From NCBI RefSeq assembly GCF_003012055.1, contig NZ_JYGE01000003.1, forward strand, positions 620,001 through 684,000: a stretch of 64,000 nt of DNA. The letters are read 5' to 3'. The stretch is from Peptostreptococcus russellii (GTDB lineage: Bacteria > Bacillota > Clostridia > Peptostreptococcales > Peptostreptococcaceae). This document shows positions 53,569 to 62,854 of this stretch, piece by piece. A program made the translations under genes and the position numbers. Below the pieces are notes generated by a model. It was not told the origin of the DNA. It did no database searches and worked only from the letters and a program-made list of their open reading frames with translations. Position 1 is the first letter of the stretch. Each line of letters starts with the position of its first letter.

Positions 53569-53592
53569 TTGTGGTAAAATTTGTGGTAAAAT
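53569..53592 (+). promoter_or_regulatory. Duplicated extended -10 element upstream of thyA
   Basis: The 12-mer TTGTGGTAAAAT occurs twice in direct tandem (53569-53580 and 53581-53592). Each copy contains TG-G-TAAAAT, an extended -10. Both lie 50-80 bases before the thyA start. Confidence 0.55.
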
Positions 53593-53647
53593 ATACTCTA
53601 GTGTTAGAAGATATTTTACAAAATATAAATTTTATTAGGAGGTAACT

Positions 53648-54481
53648 ATGACAATAGCAGATAATAATTTCAAAAAACTTTGTACAGAGATATTGAATAG
53701 TGGAAATAATACTCTCGGGGAAAAGGTTCGTCCAAAATATGCTGATGGAACTCCATCTCACACTTACTTTGTAAATCAGGTGTTTGAAAAATACGATTTA
53801 TCTAAGGGAGAGCTCCCAATACTTACTTTAAGACAGACGGCTTGGAAGTCAGGTATAAAGGAAGTTTTATGGATATATCAGGATCAAAGTAATAATTTAG
53901 ACTTATTAAAAGAAAAATATTCTATTACTTGGTGGGACGAGTGGGATATTGGCGATAGAACTATTGGACAGAGATATGGTGCTACTGTAAAGAAATATGA
54001 CCTTATGAATAAGCTTTTAAAAGCTTTAAAGGAACAGCCATATGGAAGAAGACATATTATTAACCTTTATCAAGAATCGGATCTTGCAGCTAGTCAGGGA
54101 CTTCACCCTTGTGCTATGGAGACTCAATGGAGTGTTCGTGATGGATTTTTAGATATGACTTTGATACAGAGATCTTCAGATGTAGCTGTTGCAAATGCTA
54201 TCAATAAGATACAGTATGTTGCTCTTCAGATGATGGTGGCAAGACATGTTGGTTTGGAAGCGGGCGTTTTCTGCCATTATGTAAATAATGCTCATATATA
54301 TGATAGACATATAGATCAAGTTAAAGAGTTGATTTCAAGAAATCCTCAAGAAAATGGTGAAAAAATAAGATTAGTGCTAAACCCTGATAAAACAAACTTC
54401 TATGATTTCACTCTAGAAGATTTTACTATGGAAGGATATACTCCTGTTAAGCCAAATCTAAAATTTGAAATGGCTATCTAA
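53648..54481 (+). CDS. thyA: Thymidylate synthase
   Basis: Methylates dUMP to dTMP using methylenetetrahydrofolate. 277 residues with the ThyA active site LHPCAMETQW (Cys155), GQRYGATVKKYD, QRSSDVAVANAINKIQY and the C-terminal KFEMAI. ATG follows TAGGAGG. It is followed at once by dfrA, which regenerates the tetrahydrofolate that this reaction oxidises. Confidence 0.96.
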   Translation: MTIADNNFKKLCTEILNSGNNTLGEKVRPKYADGTPSHTYFVNQVFEKYDLSKGELPILTLRQTAWKSGIKEVLWIYQDQSNNLDLLKEKYSITWWDEWDIGDRTIGQRYGATVKKYDLMNKLLKALKEQPYGRRHIINLYQESDLAASQGLHPCAMETQWSVRDGFLDMTLIQRSSDVAVANAINKIQYVALQMMVARHVGLEAGVFCHYVNNAHIYDRHIDQVKELISRNPQENGEKIRLVLNPDKTNFYDFTLEDFTMEGYTPVKPNLKFEMAI

Positions 54482-54521
54482 TTATAGAGCTATATTATTA
54501 ATAGAAGAAAAGAGGACAAAA

Positions 54522-55025
54522 ATGTACGAAAATATATTTATGATTGTTGCAATGACTGGACAAACTAATGCCATTGGCCTAAATGGAGATATGCTGTATC
54601 ATTTAAAGGAAGATTTAAAATATTTTAAGGAAACTACTTTAAATAATACTATTGTATGTGGAAGAAAAACATATTTTAGTTTTCCTAAGAGACCTCTTCC
54701 AAATAGAAAAAATATTATACTTACTAGATCCGACTCTCAGTTTGAGGGAGCATATACTCTCAATTCTAAGGAAGATGTACTAGAGTATGCAAAATTAAAT
54801 CCGAATGAAAAAATATTTATATGTGGTGGAGATAGTGTATACTCTCAATTTATGGATACCGCTTCAAAGCTTTATGTTACAGTAATAGATGAAGATGAAA
54901 GTGTAGAATCAGATAGCCACTTTCCAAATATAGACAAAAATATTTGGAAAGTGGAAAGCGAATCTGAGTATATATGTCCTGAAAATGCACCTAGATACAG
55001 ATATTTAATATATAAAAGAATATAA
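54522..55025 (+). CDS. folA: Dihydrofolate reductase
   Basis: Reduces dihydrofolate to tetrahydrofolate with NADPH; target of trimethoprim. 167 residues: IVAMTGQTNAIGLNGDMLYHLKEDLKYFKE (substrate site), VCGRKTYFSFPKRPLPNRKNIILTR (cofactor site) and FICGGDSVYSQF. The start at 54522 (MYENIFMIVAM) follows AGAGGAC; the frame also overlaps the end of thyA, but that extension has no ribosome site. Operon thyA-folA, closed by a terminator. Confidence 0.95.
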   Translation: MYENIFMIVAMTGQTNAIGLNGDMLYHLKEDLKYFKETTLNNTIVCGRKTYFSFPKRPLPNRKNIILTRSDSQFEGAYTLNSKEDVLEYAKLNPNEKIFICGGDSVYSQFMDTASKLYVTVIDEDESVESDSHFPNIDKNIWKVESESEYICPENAPRYRYLIYKRI

Positions 55026-55035
55026 TATTGATTTT

Positions 55036-55066
55036 GAGACACTCTTTATAAGGGTGTCTCTTTTAT
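55036..55066 (+). terminator. Terminator after folA
   Basis: 10-bp stem gagacactct/agggtgtctc (one G-T pair) with a T run. Confidence 0.88.
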
Positions 55067-55143
55067 TATGCACATCATTTTTTATATCATTCTACTTATG
55101 TTATTAGAGCGATTACTATATTCTTATTCTCTTTTTTATTAAA

Positions 55144-55203
55144 ATACTACCTTTTATTAAACATACTATCTTTTATTAAATATATTACCTTTATCTATTA
55201 AAT
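55144..55203. repeat. Degenerate short tandem repeat
   Basis: Three successive units of 19-22 bases resembling atactaccttttattaaac, within the 590-base non-coding gap 55026-55616. The rest of the gap holds a minus-strand terminator and plain AT-rich sequence. Confidence 0.55.
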
Positions 55204-55336
55204 TTACTTTTTTTATCGAATATACCACTTTATTATCTTTATCTATAGCTACTAAGTATATTATACTACTTTATATTTATATAAAAGTAGATTCAAAATA
55301 TTTATTTAAAAATACTCCATTAAATATAATCATAAT

Positions 55337-55369
55337 AAAAATGAGTAGACAAACTAATGACTACCCATT
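55337..55369 (-). terminator. Terminator downstream of the Crp-type regulator
   Basis: 9-bp stem aatgagtag/ctacccatt (one G-T pair on the minus strand) with a T run. It stands 250 bases past the stop codon, so the message has a long 3' end. Confidence 0.7.
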
Positions 55370-55616
55370 CTAAACTCTTATATTTTTGTTTTTATAAATT
55401 TTTCTAACATCTATTAATATCTTTTGAATTTAAACTCTATTATTTTTTGAAATATATGTATATCTCTTTCAATACTAAAATTTAAAATACTATGAACAAA
55501 CATCTTAAATTAAATTTAGCTTCAATCTATGTAAAAAATAACATTTCTTTTAAGCCTAATCTCATCTATTCAAAATTATAAATATTTATATAAAGTATTT
55601 TCATTAATTTTAAAAA

Positions 55617-56273
55617 CTATAGAAGGTCTTCCAAATAGCTTTTATTTAAAACCTTTATCTTCTTTCTATCCATAGTTATTACACCTTCATTTTCAAGGAG
55701 TTTTAACTCTTGATTAAGGCTACTTCTATTCACATGAAGTATATCTGCCAATACTTCTTGAGAATTCGGTATATTTATAGGCTCATCTGGATTCTTAATA
55801 TGAAGAAGCCAAAAGCTAAGCCTTTCAATTACTTTCCTATATTGTGTGCATCTAATTATTAACTTGCTATAACAACAGTATTCTGCCACAAATCTCAAAA
55901 TATTGTGAAGAAAAACTTGATCATTATCAATTATAGGAATCAACTCTTCAACTTTTAACCATACAACTTTTGATTTTTTCAGTGCGTATGTATCTGAAAA
56001 GTAATTTTCAATATTACCATATACTAAATAAAATGGAAATGCATCTCCACCAAAATAATATGAAGAGTTCAACTCTTTTCCTCCAGCAGTATATTCAGTG
56101 GCTTTTAAAGCTCCTGATATGATAATACCGATTGACTCTATGGCTTCTCCTTCTTTCATAACAAGATCATTTGCATTATATGAACGTTCTACCATATGCA
56201 TATTTTCAATAGCATTTTTTGACTCTTCTGATATTCCTCTGAATATCATCCTATCCCAAAATAAATTATCCAC
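55617..56273 (-). CDS. Crp/Fnr-family transcriptional regulator
   Basis: 218 residues: cyclic-nucleotide-binding-like domain (about 15-125, NDLVMKEGEAIESIGIIISGALKATEYTAGGKEL) and winged helix (about 150-205) with recognition helix SQEVLADILHVNRSSLNQELKLL. Two adjacent cysteines (CC in the dimer helix region) and one more further on are visible, but not an Fnr cluster pattern. The start is GTG at 56273, five bases after GGGGTGA; the frame extends upstream without a better site. It lies downstream of the reductase and transporter genes on the same strand, so it may control them. Confidence 0.85.
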   Translation of the reverse strand: MDNLFWDRMIFRGISEESKNAIENMHMVERSYNANDLVMKEGEAIESIGIIISGALKATEYTAGGKELNSSYYFGGDAFPFYLVYGNIENYFSDTYALKKSKVVWLKVEELIPIIDNDQVFLHNILRFVAEYCCYSKLIIRCTQYRKVIERLSFWLLHIKNPDEPINIPNSQEVLADILHVNRSSLNQELKLLENEGVITMDRKKIKVLNKSYLEDLL

Positions 56274-56327
56274 TAATTTCACCCCGCCATATTTTATTTC
56301 CACATAGTTAAAATATAGGCATTGCAT

Positions 56328-56761
56328 CTATTTTCTGTTAATTCAATTATAACATAAAATAAAGACTATTCTGTATAGAAAAAACAACTATCTATTATAA
56401 TTTAAATAAATAATTAACTATCAAATACTTTTATTTACTTAAACTTACTATCAAAAGCACTTTTTTAAAGTTATTAATTATATTCTTAAATTCTATGAAA
56501 TAAATAAAGGATGAATATCTTCTATGTTGCATCACAAGAGAAATCCATCCTTTATTCATTTTCAATGCATTAAGCATCATTTATATTAAATTATTTTTAT
56601 AGCCTTTTAACCTATATATTTTTATATATTGAAAAATCTTTATATCTTTTTTAGACCGCCTATATTTATATCCAGTCTTTTAAGTAAGATTTATATATAT
56701 TTCTAATTAACTAAGTTTGAATTTTATAAGTATTTAATATTTTTAAAAGCAATATATTTTT
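56328..56761 (-). terminator. Long-loop hairpin region after the YkvI-like transporter gene
   Basis: Non-coding gap. At 56503-56556 an 11-bp stem aataaaggatg/catcctttatt encloses 32 bases, with a T-rich tail on the minus strand. It is the likely terminator of the transporter transcript, or a small RNA. Nothing else stands out. Confidence 0.5.
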
Positions 56762-57898
56762 CTATATTTTTTTATTTTTTATAGACTTTGCAATCATTAT
56801 GAAAAGCAGTATTAGCCCAACGTAACCGTTAAGTACATATACATAGTTGACCAATACATCAAACTTTAGTATTAATCCCATAAAAGTTCCTACTATACCC
56901 ATTGCAATCGTCAATATTTTAAATTTAGGAGTTTTTTCCTTTGCAAACCTGGCTATTACCGACCAAAGCAAAGGCACAGATGTTGTATATATTCCTAAAA
57001 GTATTATTACTGAAAAAACATTCGCTAACATAGGATGTATTCTTCCAGCCAGTATCAATGTAGGAATTTGGCTTCCCTTTAAACTTGCAATCGAGAAGAA
57101 AATCCCCAAAGACATCAATAAAACTGCTATTGAAAATCCTGCTGCTCCTGTAAATGCACCTATTCTACCTTCTTTTTGACTATTTGCTCCTGCTCCTATT
57201 TGACCCAAAAATGCAGCTAACCAAAGCATACAAAATCCTACGTAAGATCCAGCTGCTAAAAGCCAATTACTAGATGCTACTTTTATTTCTTTATTTTTAA
57301 CTAATTCATTAATTATAGCTGGTGCTTCTTTTGCAGAATCTATATTCATTATAATACTTGCTGCTCCAACAAAGATTGCTATAATAACTATAATTGGCCC
57401 TATATTTCCTATTATATCAACTATCTTATTTAAACCAAGAAGTACTGTTATAACAGTGATACTAGCCATTAATATTCCACCGACATATGGTGACCAAGAA
57501 TAGTGCTGACTTGTTGTTGCCCCAGCTCCTCCAATCATAACTGTAAAGGATAAAAATATAAAAAATATAGAAAAATAATCATAGAATGTTCCTAATTTAT
57601 CTCCACAATAGTATCTATATATGTCATTTGGAGTTTCAAACTTATTATTGTATCCAGCTGATATAAAGCTAGTTCCAACATAAGCTAATAATAAAAAACA
57701 CACTAATACTCCCAGTATCCCCTTGTAACCCCAAGCTGCAAAGTATTGCATAACCTCTTGACCTGTCGCAAACCCCGAACCAATTAGTAGGGCTATAAAA
57801 GCTCCTGCATAACTAATTATCTTGCTTTTTTTAACTATTTCATTTGATTTTTCTCTAAATACTCTTTCTGATCTAATGGTGTTACTTGATCTTTTCAT
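56762..57898 (-). CDS. YkvI-like membrane transporter
   Basis: 378 residues with about ten membrane segments and an N-terminal half-helix motif ALLIGSGFATGQEVMQYFAAWG, as in the uncharacterised YkvI family of the LeuT-fold (APC) superfamily. The glycine-rich break in helix 1 is where such transporters bind substrate and sodium. It is directly downstream of the reductase component B genes. A terminator (57917-57956) separates them. I infer it may import the reductase substrate (sarcosine, betaine or glycine). The ATG follows AAAAAGGAG. Confidence 0.78.
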   Translation of the reverse strand: MKRSSNTIRSERVFREKSNEIVKKSKIISYAGAFIALLIGSGFATGQEVMQYFAAWGYKGILGVLVCFLLLAYVGTSFISAGYNNKFETPNDIYRYYCGDKLGTFYDYFSIFFIFLSFTVMIGGAGATTSQHYSWSPYVGGILMASITVITVLLGLNKIVDIIGNIGPIIVIIAIFVGAASIIMNIDSAKEAPAIINELVKNKEIKVASSNWLLAAGSYVGFCMLWLAAFLGQIGAGANSQKEGRIGAFTGAAGFSIAVLLMSLGIFFSIASLKGSQIPTLILAGRIHPMLANVFSVIILLGIYTTSVPLLWSVIARFAKEKTPKFKILTIAMGIVGTFMGLILKFDVLVNYVYVLNGYVGLILLFIMIAKSIKNKKI

Positions 57899-57916
57899 AG
57901 AAATACTCTCCTTTTT

Positions 57917-57957
57917 AAAAAAATCCTGAAGATTATCAACTCAACCTTCAGGATTTA
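57917..57957 (-). terminator. Terminator after the GrdB-type selenoprotein gene
   Basis: Stem aatcctgaag/cttcaggatt (57922-57956) with a long loop and seven Ts on the minus strand. Confidence 0.85.
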
Positions 57958-57998
57958 TTATTATTCAAATAATTAAATTTCTTCTAGGTCTTACTAAA

Positions 57999-59294
57999 TT
58001 AGAATATTGTAGCTTTATCAACCTTAGTAGTTAATGCTTCCATAGCCTTATCTACTAGTGAATTTCTTAGATCTAGCTCTTTTTTACCCTTTTCTGGATT
58101 ACCTACAGGGTAAGGTATCGCTACTGTAGGTACTATTCTGTTTGCACCTACTGATTTAGATATCGTTACTATAGTAGCCATATGAACAATTGGGATACCA
58201 AATCTTTCTATTTCTTTTACTATCGTTGCACCGCAACGAGTACAAGTACCTCACGTAGATGTAAGTATGACTCCATCTACTCCCGCATCTTTTAATTCTT
58301 GACCCATTTCTTTACCGAATACTATTGAGTTTCCTATTGCTGTACCAGTTCCAGTAGTTGTATAGAAATAATCATACACCTTTCCGATTTTTCCTTCTTT
58401 TTCCAATAGTCTTAATGAATCTAGAGGCACAACTCTATCTGGATCTTCATTTGCATATACTGGGTCATATCCTCCATGTATTGTGCAATAATCTCCTTTT
58501 AATTCATCTATTGCTGATATATCGTATTTGCCCCATTTTTGAGCAGATGCTGACTGTATTCTATCTGGATTTCCCATAGGAACTATACCACCAGTAGTAA
58601 CAAGAGCTATGGTAGCTTTTGATAAATCCTTTATTTCTTCTGCTGCTTCAACAGTATCAAATACTGGCATTGGAAGCTCAGTCTTAAACTCTTCATTATT
58701 AAGTCTCTTCATTAACATCTCTACAGCTCTTTGTGAACCTGTTTTTTCTGAGATAACTGTCAATCTCTTTCCTTGAGCAAAGTAATTATCTACATCAGGC
58801 TTTACTACTTCACCATTTAGTAATTTTTTTGTTATATCAGCCATTATTGGAAGTGCTTTTCTCATTTTTGCTGCAGAATCTCCAGTTTTAGCAACATAAG
58901 CAAGCTTCTTTGCTTCATCTAGACCTGGGTTTTCTTCATACATACCTGACACTACTGGTATATTAGCTTCTTTTGCAAAAAATTCTGCAACACCTTGACA
59001 CGCCATTCCATATCTACCCGCATTAAATGCTGGTCCAGCTATTACTATGTCTGGCTTTATTTCTTCATTAACTTTTCTTAAAAATGCTATTGCTTCTTCT
59101 TTATTTTCATTAAAATAGTTATCTCCACATATAACTGTTGCTACAAGCTCTGCTGAGTCTCCTATTTTCTTTGCAAAGGCTTCTGAAGGACCTACTCCAC
59201 CTTCTTTTAAAATAGGAGCTATGCCTGCTTTCTCTTCTCCACCTATCTGCCCAAAGAATTGATTTAGATAGTATAAGATTTTCTTATCTGCCAT
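57999..59294 (-). CDS. Glycine/sarcosine/betaine reductase component B, selenoprotein subunit (in-frame TGA = Sec)
   Basis: Substrate-specific, selenocysteine-containing subunit (GrdB/GrdF/GrdH family) of the Stickland reductase that forms a Se-carboxymethyl intermediate with component A. 431 residues if the TGA at 58251-58253 is read as Sec348; the sequence continues in frame as GTCTRCGATIVKEIERFGIP, giving the family motif UxxCxxC. N-terminus MADKKILYYLNQFFGQIGGEEKAG and GPAFNAGRYGMACQGV also match. The ATG follows GGGGGAG, 12 bases after the GrdE-type gene. Standard gene calling splits it at the TGA. Which substrate it serves cannot be decided here. Confidence 0.93.
58219..58253 (-). promoter_or_regulatory. 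Bacterial SECIS-like hairpin after the Sec codon
   Basis: Directly after the TGA on the minus strand, CGTTGC (58233-58238) and GCAACG (58224-58229) form a perfect 6-bp stem with loop GGT. ACT/AGT pairs can extend it below a two-base bulge. The stem begins 12 bases after the TGA, where SelB-binding SECIS elements lie in bacteria. Confidence 0.7.
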
Positions 59295-59306
59295 TTTAAC
59301 TCCCCC

Positions 59307-60593
59307 TTAATATAATTCTACTGTTGCGTTATGTGTACCTATTTCTGATGTTGCACCAATAACTGCATTTAATTCACACTTCATTGTTCCGTCTTCTGGA
59401 TTATAAGCTCCTGCCCATCCACCAGCTATATTTGCTACTGCTTCTGGATCTCCAAGTATTCTATCAGCCTTTCCAAGCTCTACAACATGAGATACATTTC
59501 CTGTAGACACTACAGCTACAGCTTCTTTTGCTACGTCTGTTAAAGGTTGGCTCATTCCATCCCATCCAGAACACTCATCAGTAATTAAAACTGACTTTAT
59601 ACCTTGTTTTTCGACTCTTGAACATATCATTACCAAATCTGAATCTGGATTTCCATATCCTTCTTCTGATATAATTACACCGTCTGCACCAAGCATTTTA
59701 CAAAGTTTTGCTGTATAATCACAAGATACAAACTTACCATCTAATGTTGTTTTTTCAGGCACTAAGACCACACCTAAGAAGTTTATTTCTTTTCCGTGTA
59801 GCTTATATAATTCTTTTATTACTGCATTATTTTGATGTTGATAAGTAGTTATTTTATCGCAAGCTGCAACACAGTTACCACTTATAACAGCACCATCCAA
59901 CTCTTCATTTGGGTGAAGAACTGTTGGAAGTATATGAGCAGAATCTACACCATATATATAACTTGCATGTAAAAGACCCTGAGATATTAACATTTCTACA
60001 TAAACTACTTTTGGAAGATCAGGATATTTTTTAGTTTCAACATCATTTTCTCCCATTTCAAATATCTCTACATCTTTTGTTTCTACTTCTTTTCCTGCAA
60101 GACCTATTATTTCAGATGCTCTTAATCCGACTACTCTACAAGCTTCTTCATGTTCATGCGGATCTAAATCTTCTACTACGCTTATATCTACAACTATATT
60201 GTTTGTTTTGGAAAATGGTGTCCACTTTGCACCTTCTCCCCACATATCTATAACTCCTTCTTGGAATCCTACGATATCACCAATTGTTACTATAGCAGCA
60301 CCGTCTAAAATATTTACAATTCCATCTCCTAGCTGAGCTACGTCAGAAGTTACACCTGCAAATCCTGCATTACCCTTAATTGTACATCTAGGCTGTATCA
60401 CATCTTTTACAGGTATGATTCTGGTTTTTTCACCAGGCTTTGCTAAATCAATTTTAATGTCTTTTACATTTGGAACCTTTTTTAGCTCCTCAATTATTTC
60501 TTCCTTGTTCAAGACCAAACTAGCATTGTCTACCTTTGTCTCATCTCCAAAACAAATGTCATTAATTGGAATTTTTCTAAGTTCTAATTTCAA
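59307..60593 (-). CDS. Glycine/sarcosine/betaine reductase component B, alpha/beta proprotein
   Basis: 428-residue proprotein of the GrdE/GrdG/GrdI family. It is expected to cleave itself before the cysteine in SGNCVAACDKITTYQHQNN (Cys241), leaving a pyruvoyl group on the C-terminal chain that binds the amino group of the substrate. The N-terminus MKLELRKIPINDICFGD fits the family start. I therefore choose the TTG at 60593, eight bases after AGGGG, over the GTG at 60602 within that site. It forms component B with the selenoprotein encoded next. The core genes grdA, grdC, grdD and the thioredoxin genes are absent from the window, so this looks like a satellite locus using shared components. 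Confidence 0.93.
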   Translation of the reverse strand: MKLELRKIPINDICFGDETKVDNASLVLNKEEIIEELKKVPNVKDIKIDLAKPGEKTRIIPVKDVIQPRCTIKGNAGFAGVTSDVAQLGDGIVNILDGAAIVTIGDIVGFQEGVIDMWGEGAKWTPFSKTNNIVVDISVVEDLDPHEHEEACRVVGLRASEIIGLAGKEVETKDVEIFEMGENDVETKKYPDLPKVVYVEMLISQGLLHASYIYGVDSAHILPTVLHPNEELDGAVISGNCVAACDKITTYQHQNNAVIKELYKLHGKEINFLGVVLVPEKTTLDGKFVSCDYTAKLCKMLGADGVIISEEGYGNPDSDLVMICSRVEKQGIKSVLITDECSGWDGMSQPLTDVAKEAVAVVSTGNVSHVVELGKADRILGDPEAVANIAGGWAGAYNPEDGTMKCELNAVIGATSEIGTHNATVELY

Positions 60594-60612
60594 TTCTGTC
60601 ACCCCTTATAAT

Positions 60613-61074
60613 TTATATAATATTTTTTATGAAAGCTTTTTCCTGAATTGCCGATACAATTAAATCATAATCTACAAGTTGATAGTCCTTTATATTTTTC
60701 CTATCTACTTCTCTTTGTCCCATAGTTATACGGTATTTTTCTATACCCTTTTCAATTATTTCAATAGATAACTCATCTATTGATTCTAATTTGGGTGAAA
60801 TCAATATTGATCTAACTGGGGAATAAATCATACGTATGCTTGCAGCCAATGGATAGGATATTATTTTATGCCCATTTTCTATGAATTCTCTAGTTGTATT
60901 TAAGACATCTATGAATTCTCCATCTACTTTTATAGCATTTTCAAATTTTTCTAAAACTTTTTGATTGTTGCTTATTACTATGTACTCATTAGAATTTAAT
61001 TTTGATTCTAGATTTTCATACATTGACAATGTATAATTTTTATTTATTAGATTTTTCTTTTCAATCATTTCCAA
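60613..61074 (-). CDS. grdX: GrdX-like protein
   Basis: 153 residues resembling the small GrdX protein that often opens reductase operons (pattern VISNNQKVLEKF...INGEFIDVL-like segment, then SYPLAASIRMIYSPVRSILISPK). Its function is unknown to me; soluble and probably regulatory or chaperone-like. The start is TTG at 61074, after AGGGGTGAT; the ATG six bases on is too far from that site. It lies 19 bases upstream of the chosen start of the GrdE-type gene, in the typical grdX-first order. Confidence 0.82.
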   Translation of the reverse strand: MEMIEKKNLINKNYTLSMYENLESKLNSNEYIVISNNQKVLEKFENAIKVDGEFIDVLNTTREFIENGHKIISYPLAASIRMIYSPVRSILISPKLESIDELSIEIIEKGIEKYRITMGQREVDRKNIKDYQLVDYDLIVSAIQEKAFIKNII

Positions 61075-61559
61075 TTATTATCACCCCTAACTTTTAAAAT
61101 AACACTGCTATTGATTAGTTTTTAACTATCTTTTCTAAAAAATTTTAATTAAGAAAGTATAATTACACTATAAATAATATTAAATATTGTAAAATGCATT
61201 TTTTACCTTATTAAATTTCAGTATTTTATATTTATTTGTTTCATTAATCTTGTTACACTGATTATAACTAATTAATAAATAGTATAAAAGTTATTAATAC
61301 AACACTTTTTAGAATAATCTAAAAAATACAAACATTTATCTTGTAGAAAAACTTATACTCCTTGAAAATGCTTATGTTAAGCTTATTACTTGTTTTTTAT
61401 AAAAAGACAATTATTTTTTTATATATTCAATATAGATAATATATATTATTGAATGCATTTGATTATTAAATAGCTATTTGAATAGACTATTTTGATCTAT
61501 TTTATAATTTAAAAACTCTATAAAAATATTAAATTAGAGGCTAAATATTATTTATACAT
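61075..61559. other. Upstream region of the grdX operon
   Basis: About 485 AT-rich bases. A possible -10 (TATAAT, minus strand, 61261-61266) has no clear -35. I looked for a glycine riboswitch and saw none. No gene is supportable. Confidence 0.4.
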
Positions 61560-61601
61560 CAAAAAAGGCCAAGACTAAACTAATGCTTTTGTCTTGACCT
61601 A
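61560..61601 (-). terminator. Terminator after the first gate-domain gene
   Basis: 10-bp stem aggccaagac/gtcttgacct with one mismatch and a six-base T run on the minus strand. Confidence 0.82.
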
Positions 61602-61690
61602 ATATATTCATATATTTTAATTATTTATATTCTTGTAATTTAAAATAAAATTTTTATAAATTTTTGATTATTATTACTTTTATAGCGAAT

Positions 61691-62854
61691 TTAAACGATT
61701 ATCATAAATATAAAGTGTGCTGCTATACCTGCCACTAGACCACCTATAGTATGAGATAAAATAGCCTTACTTGCTAAAGGTCTTGAATCTAGTGCATCCA
61801 TCATACCTATATGAGTACTTAAGTAACCTGACCAGCACATACCCATCGCAGTAAATACTGCTATGTCATTTGGAGTAGCGACACCAGTTTTGATAAACTC
61901 TGGTACTAGTGACATTGCAGCTCCAACTGCTCCTAGAGATGTTACTGGGAACGCTATTGCTTCTGGCGATTGGAAACCAAATAGTGGTTCAATTATAAAT
62001 GCTATTTTCTGTCCTAAATAAGGAAGTAGCTTTACACCTTCATAAGCAGCTCCTGTATAACTTCCATCTGGTGATGGCCCGAATGTAAGCATCATAACTA
62101 ATGTACAAACAATCAGCACCCCTGGGATGATATCCATACCCATTTCTACACCTGTTTTTCCACCTTCTAGCATTGCATCTAGAATTCTCTGGAATAAATT
62201 ACCATCTCTTACAAATCTTACTTCACCTGAAATAGAGTTTTCAGAATCATTATCCTCAACTATTACAGAATATGGTTCTTCTGCCTCAGAACCGTAATAT
62301 TTTTTTGTTTGCTTTGTCATTAATCTTACACTTATTACACTACCTATTATAGCTCCTAGATTACCAATTAAAGCTGGTGCTATATATTCTTTTCCTTGTG
62401 CTATCATAAATGTAGTTAATATTAATCCCATACCAAAAGATGTTCCTAGATTGCATAGTGCTGGAACCTGATATTTTTTAAAATACTGAGTGAACGTTTT
62501 ATCTTTAGCAAAAGATATGATCGCTGGATTATCTGATAGATAAGTAGCTATTACTCCTGTTATACTTGCTCCTGGTAGTCCATACATTGGTTTCATAAGA
62601 GGGGCAAATATCTTGTTTATCAAAGCTATTGCTCCGAACTCTGACAACAACCCACTTATTGCACCTGCTAAAACAGCCATCGCCATGATTAGAAATACTG
62701 TTTGTAACAATAAATCATGTGCAGTGGCCATCATAGTCTTAAACATTAGTCCTACACCCATTATGTGCCCTACCCAAGCAAAACCTCCTATAAATATAAA
62801 TAGGAATATAAATGTTTCAAGGGATATGGCTTTTACTTTCTTACGCCCTTCCAT
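61691..62854 (-). CDS. Gate (nucleoside-recognition) domain membrane protein, copy 1
   Basis: 387 residues with about nine or ten membrane segments. The two gate-like halves are at about 40-165 (LLSEFGAIALINKIFAPLMKPMYGLPGASI...TYLSDNPAI) and about 225-385. It resembles conserved clostridial membrane proteins of the nucleoside-recognition/gate group, which are thought to be transporters; substrate unknown. The ATG follows GGAAGG. A second, nearly identical copy lies 660 bases upstream, so this is a tandem pair. Next to the reductase locus it may move an amino acid, a methylamine or a product. Confidence 0.8.
   Translation of the reverse strand: MEGRKKVKAISLETFIFLFIFIGGFAWVGHIMGVGLMFKTMMATAHDLLLQTVFLIMAMAVLAGAISGLLSEFGAIALINKIFAPLMKPMYGLPGASITGVIATYLSDNPAIISFAKDKTFTQYFKKYQVPALCNLGTSFGMGLILTTFMIAQGKEYIAPALIGNLGAIIGSVISVRLMTKQTKKYYGSEAEEPYSVIVEDNDSENSISGEVRFVRDGNLFQRILDAMLEGGKTGVEMGMDIIPGVLIVCTLVMMLTFGPSPDGSYTGAAYEGVKLLPYLGQKIAFIIEPLFGFQSPEAIAFPVTSLGAVGAAMSLVPEFIKTGVATPNDIAVFTAMGMCWSGYLSTHIGMMDALDSRPLASKAILSHTIGGLVAGIAAHFIFMIIV

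Larger units (their letters stand above)
52713..53647. other. Long non-coding region holding a CRISPR remnant
   Basis: 935 bases without a supportable gene. It contains the degenerate CRISPR array at 52919-53049, a nested inverted repeat at 53067-53136 and the thyA promoter. The part from 53140 to 53560 is plain AT-rich sequence with nothing I can assign. No tracrRNA-like anti-repeat and no cas gene is present. Confidence 0.6.

Noticed and set aside
54465-54521. N-terminal extension of dihydrofolate reductase overlapping thyA
   Set aside because: The extra 19 codons have no ribosome site and do not resemble the family; AGAGGAC marks the ATG at 54522.
57999-58181. Separate 60-codon gene downstream of the GrdB-type frame
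   Set aside because: It is the C-terminal part of the selenoprotein read through TGA; there is no ribosome site before its ATG and the peptide matches the GrdB family C-terminus.
61075-61560. Glycine riboswitch upstream of the grdX operon
   Set aside because: No tandem glycine aptamer core was seen; the region is plain AT-rich sequence.
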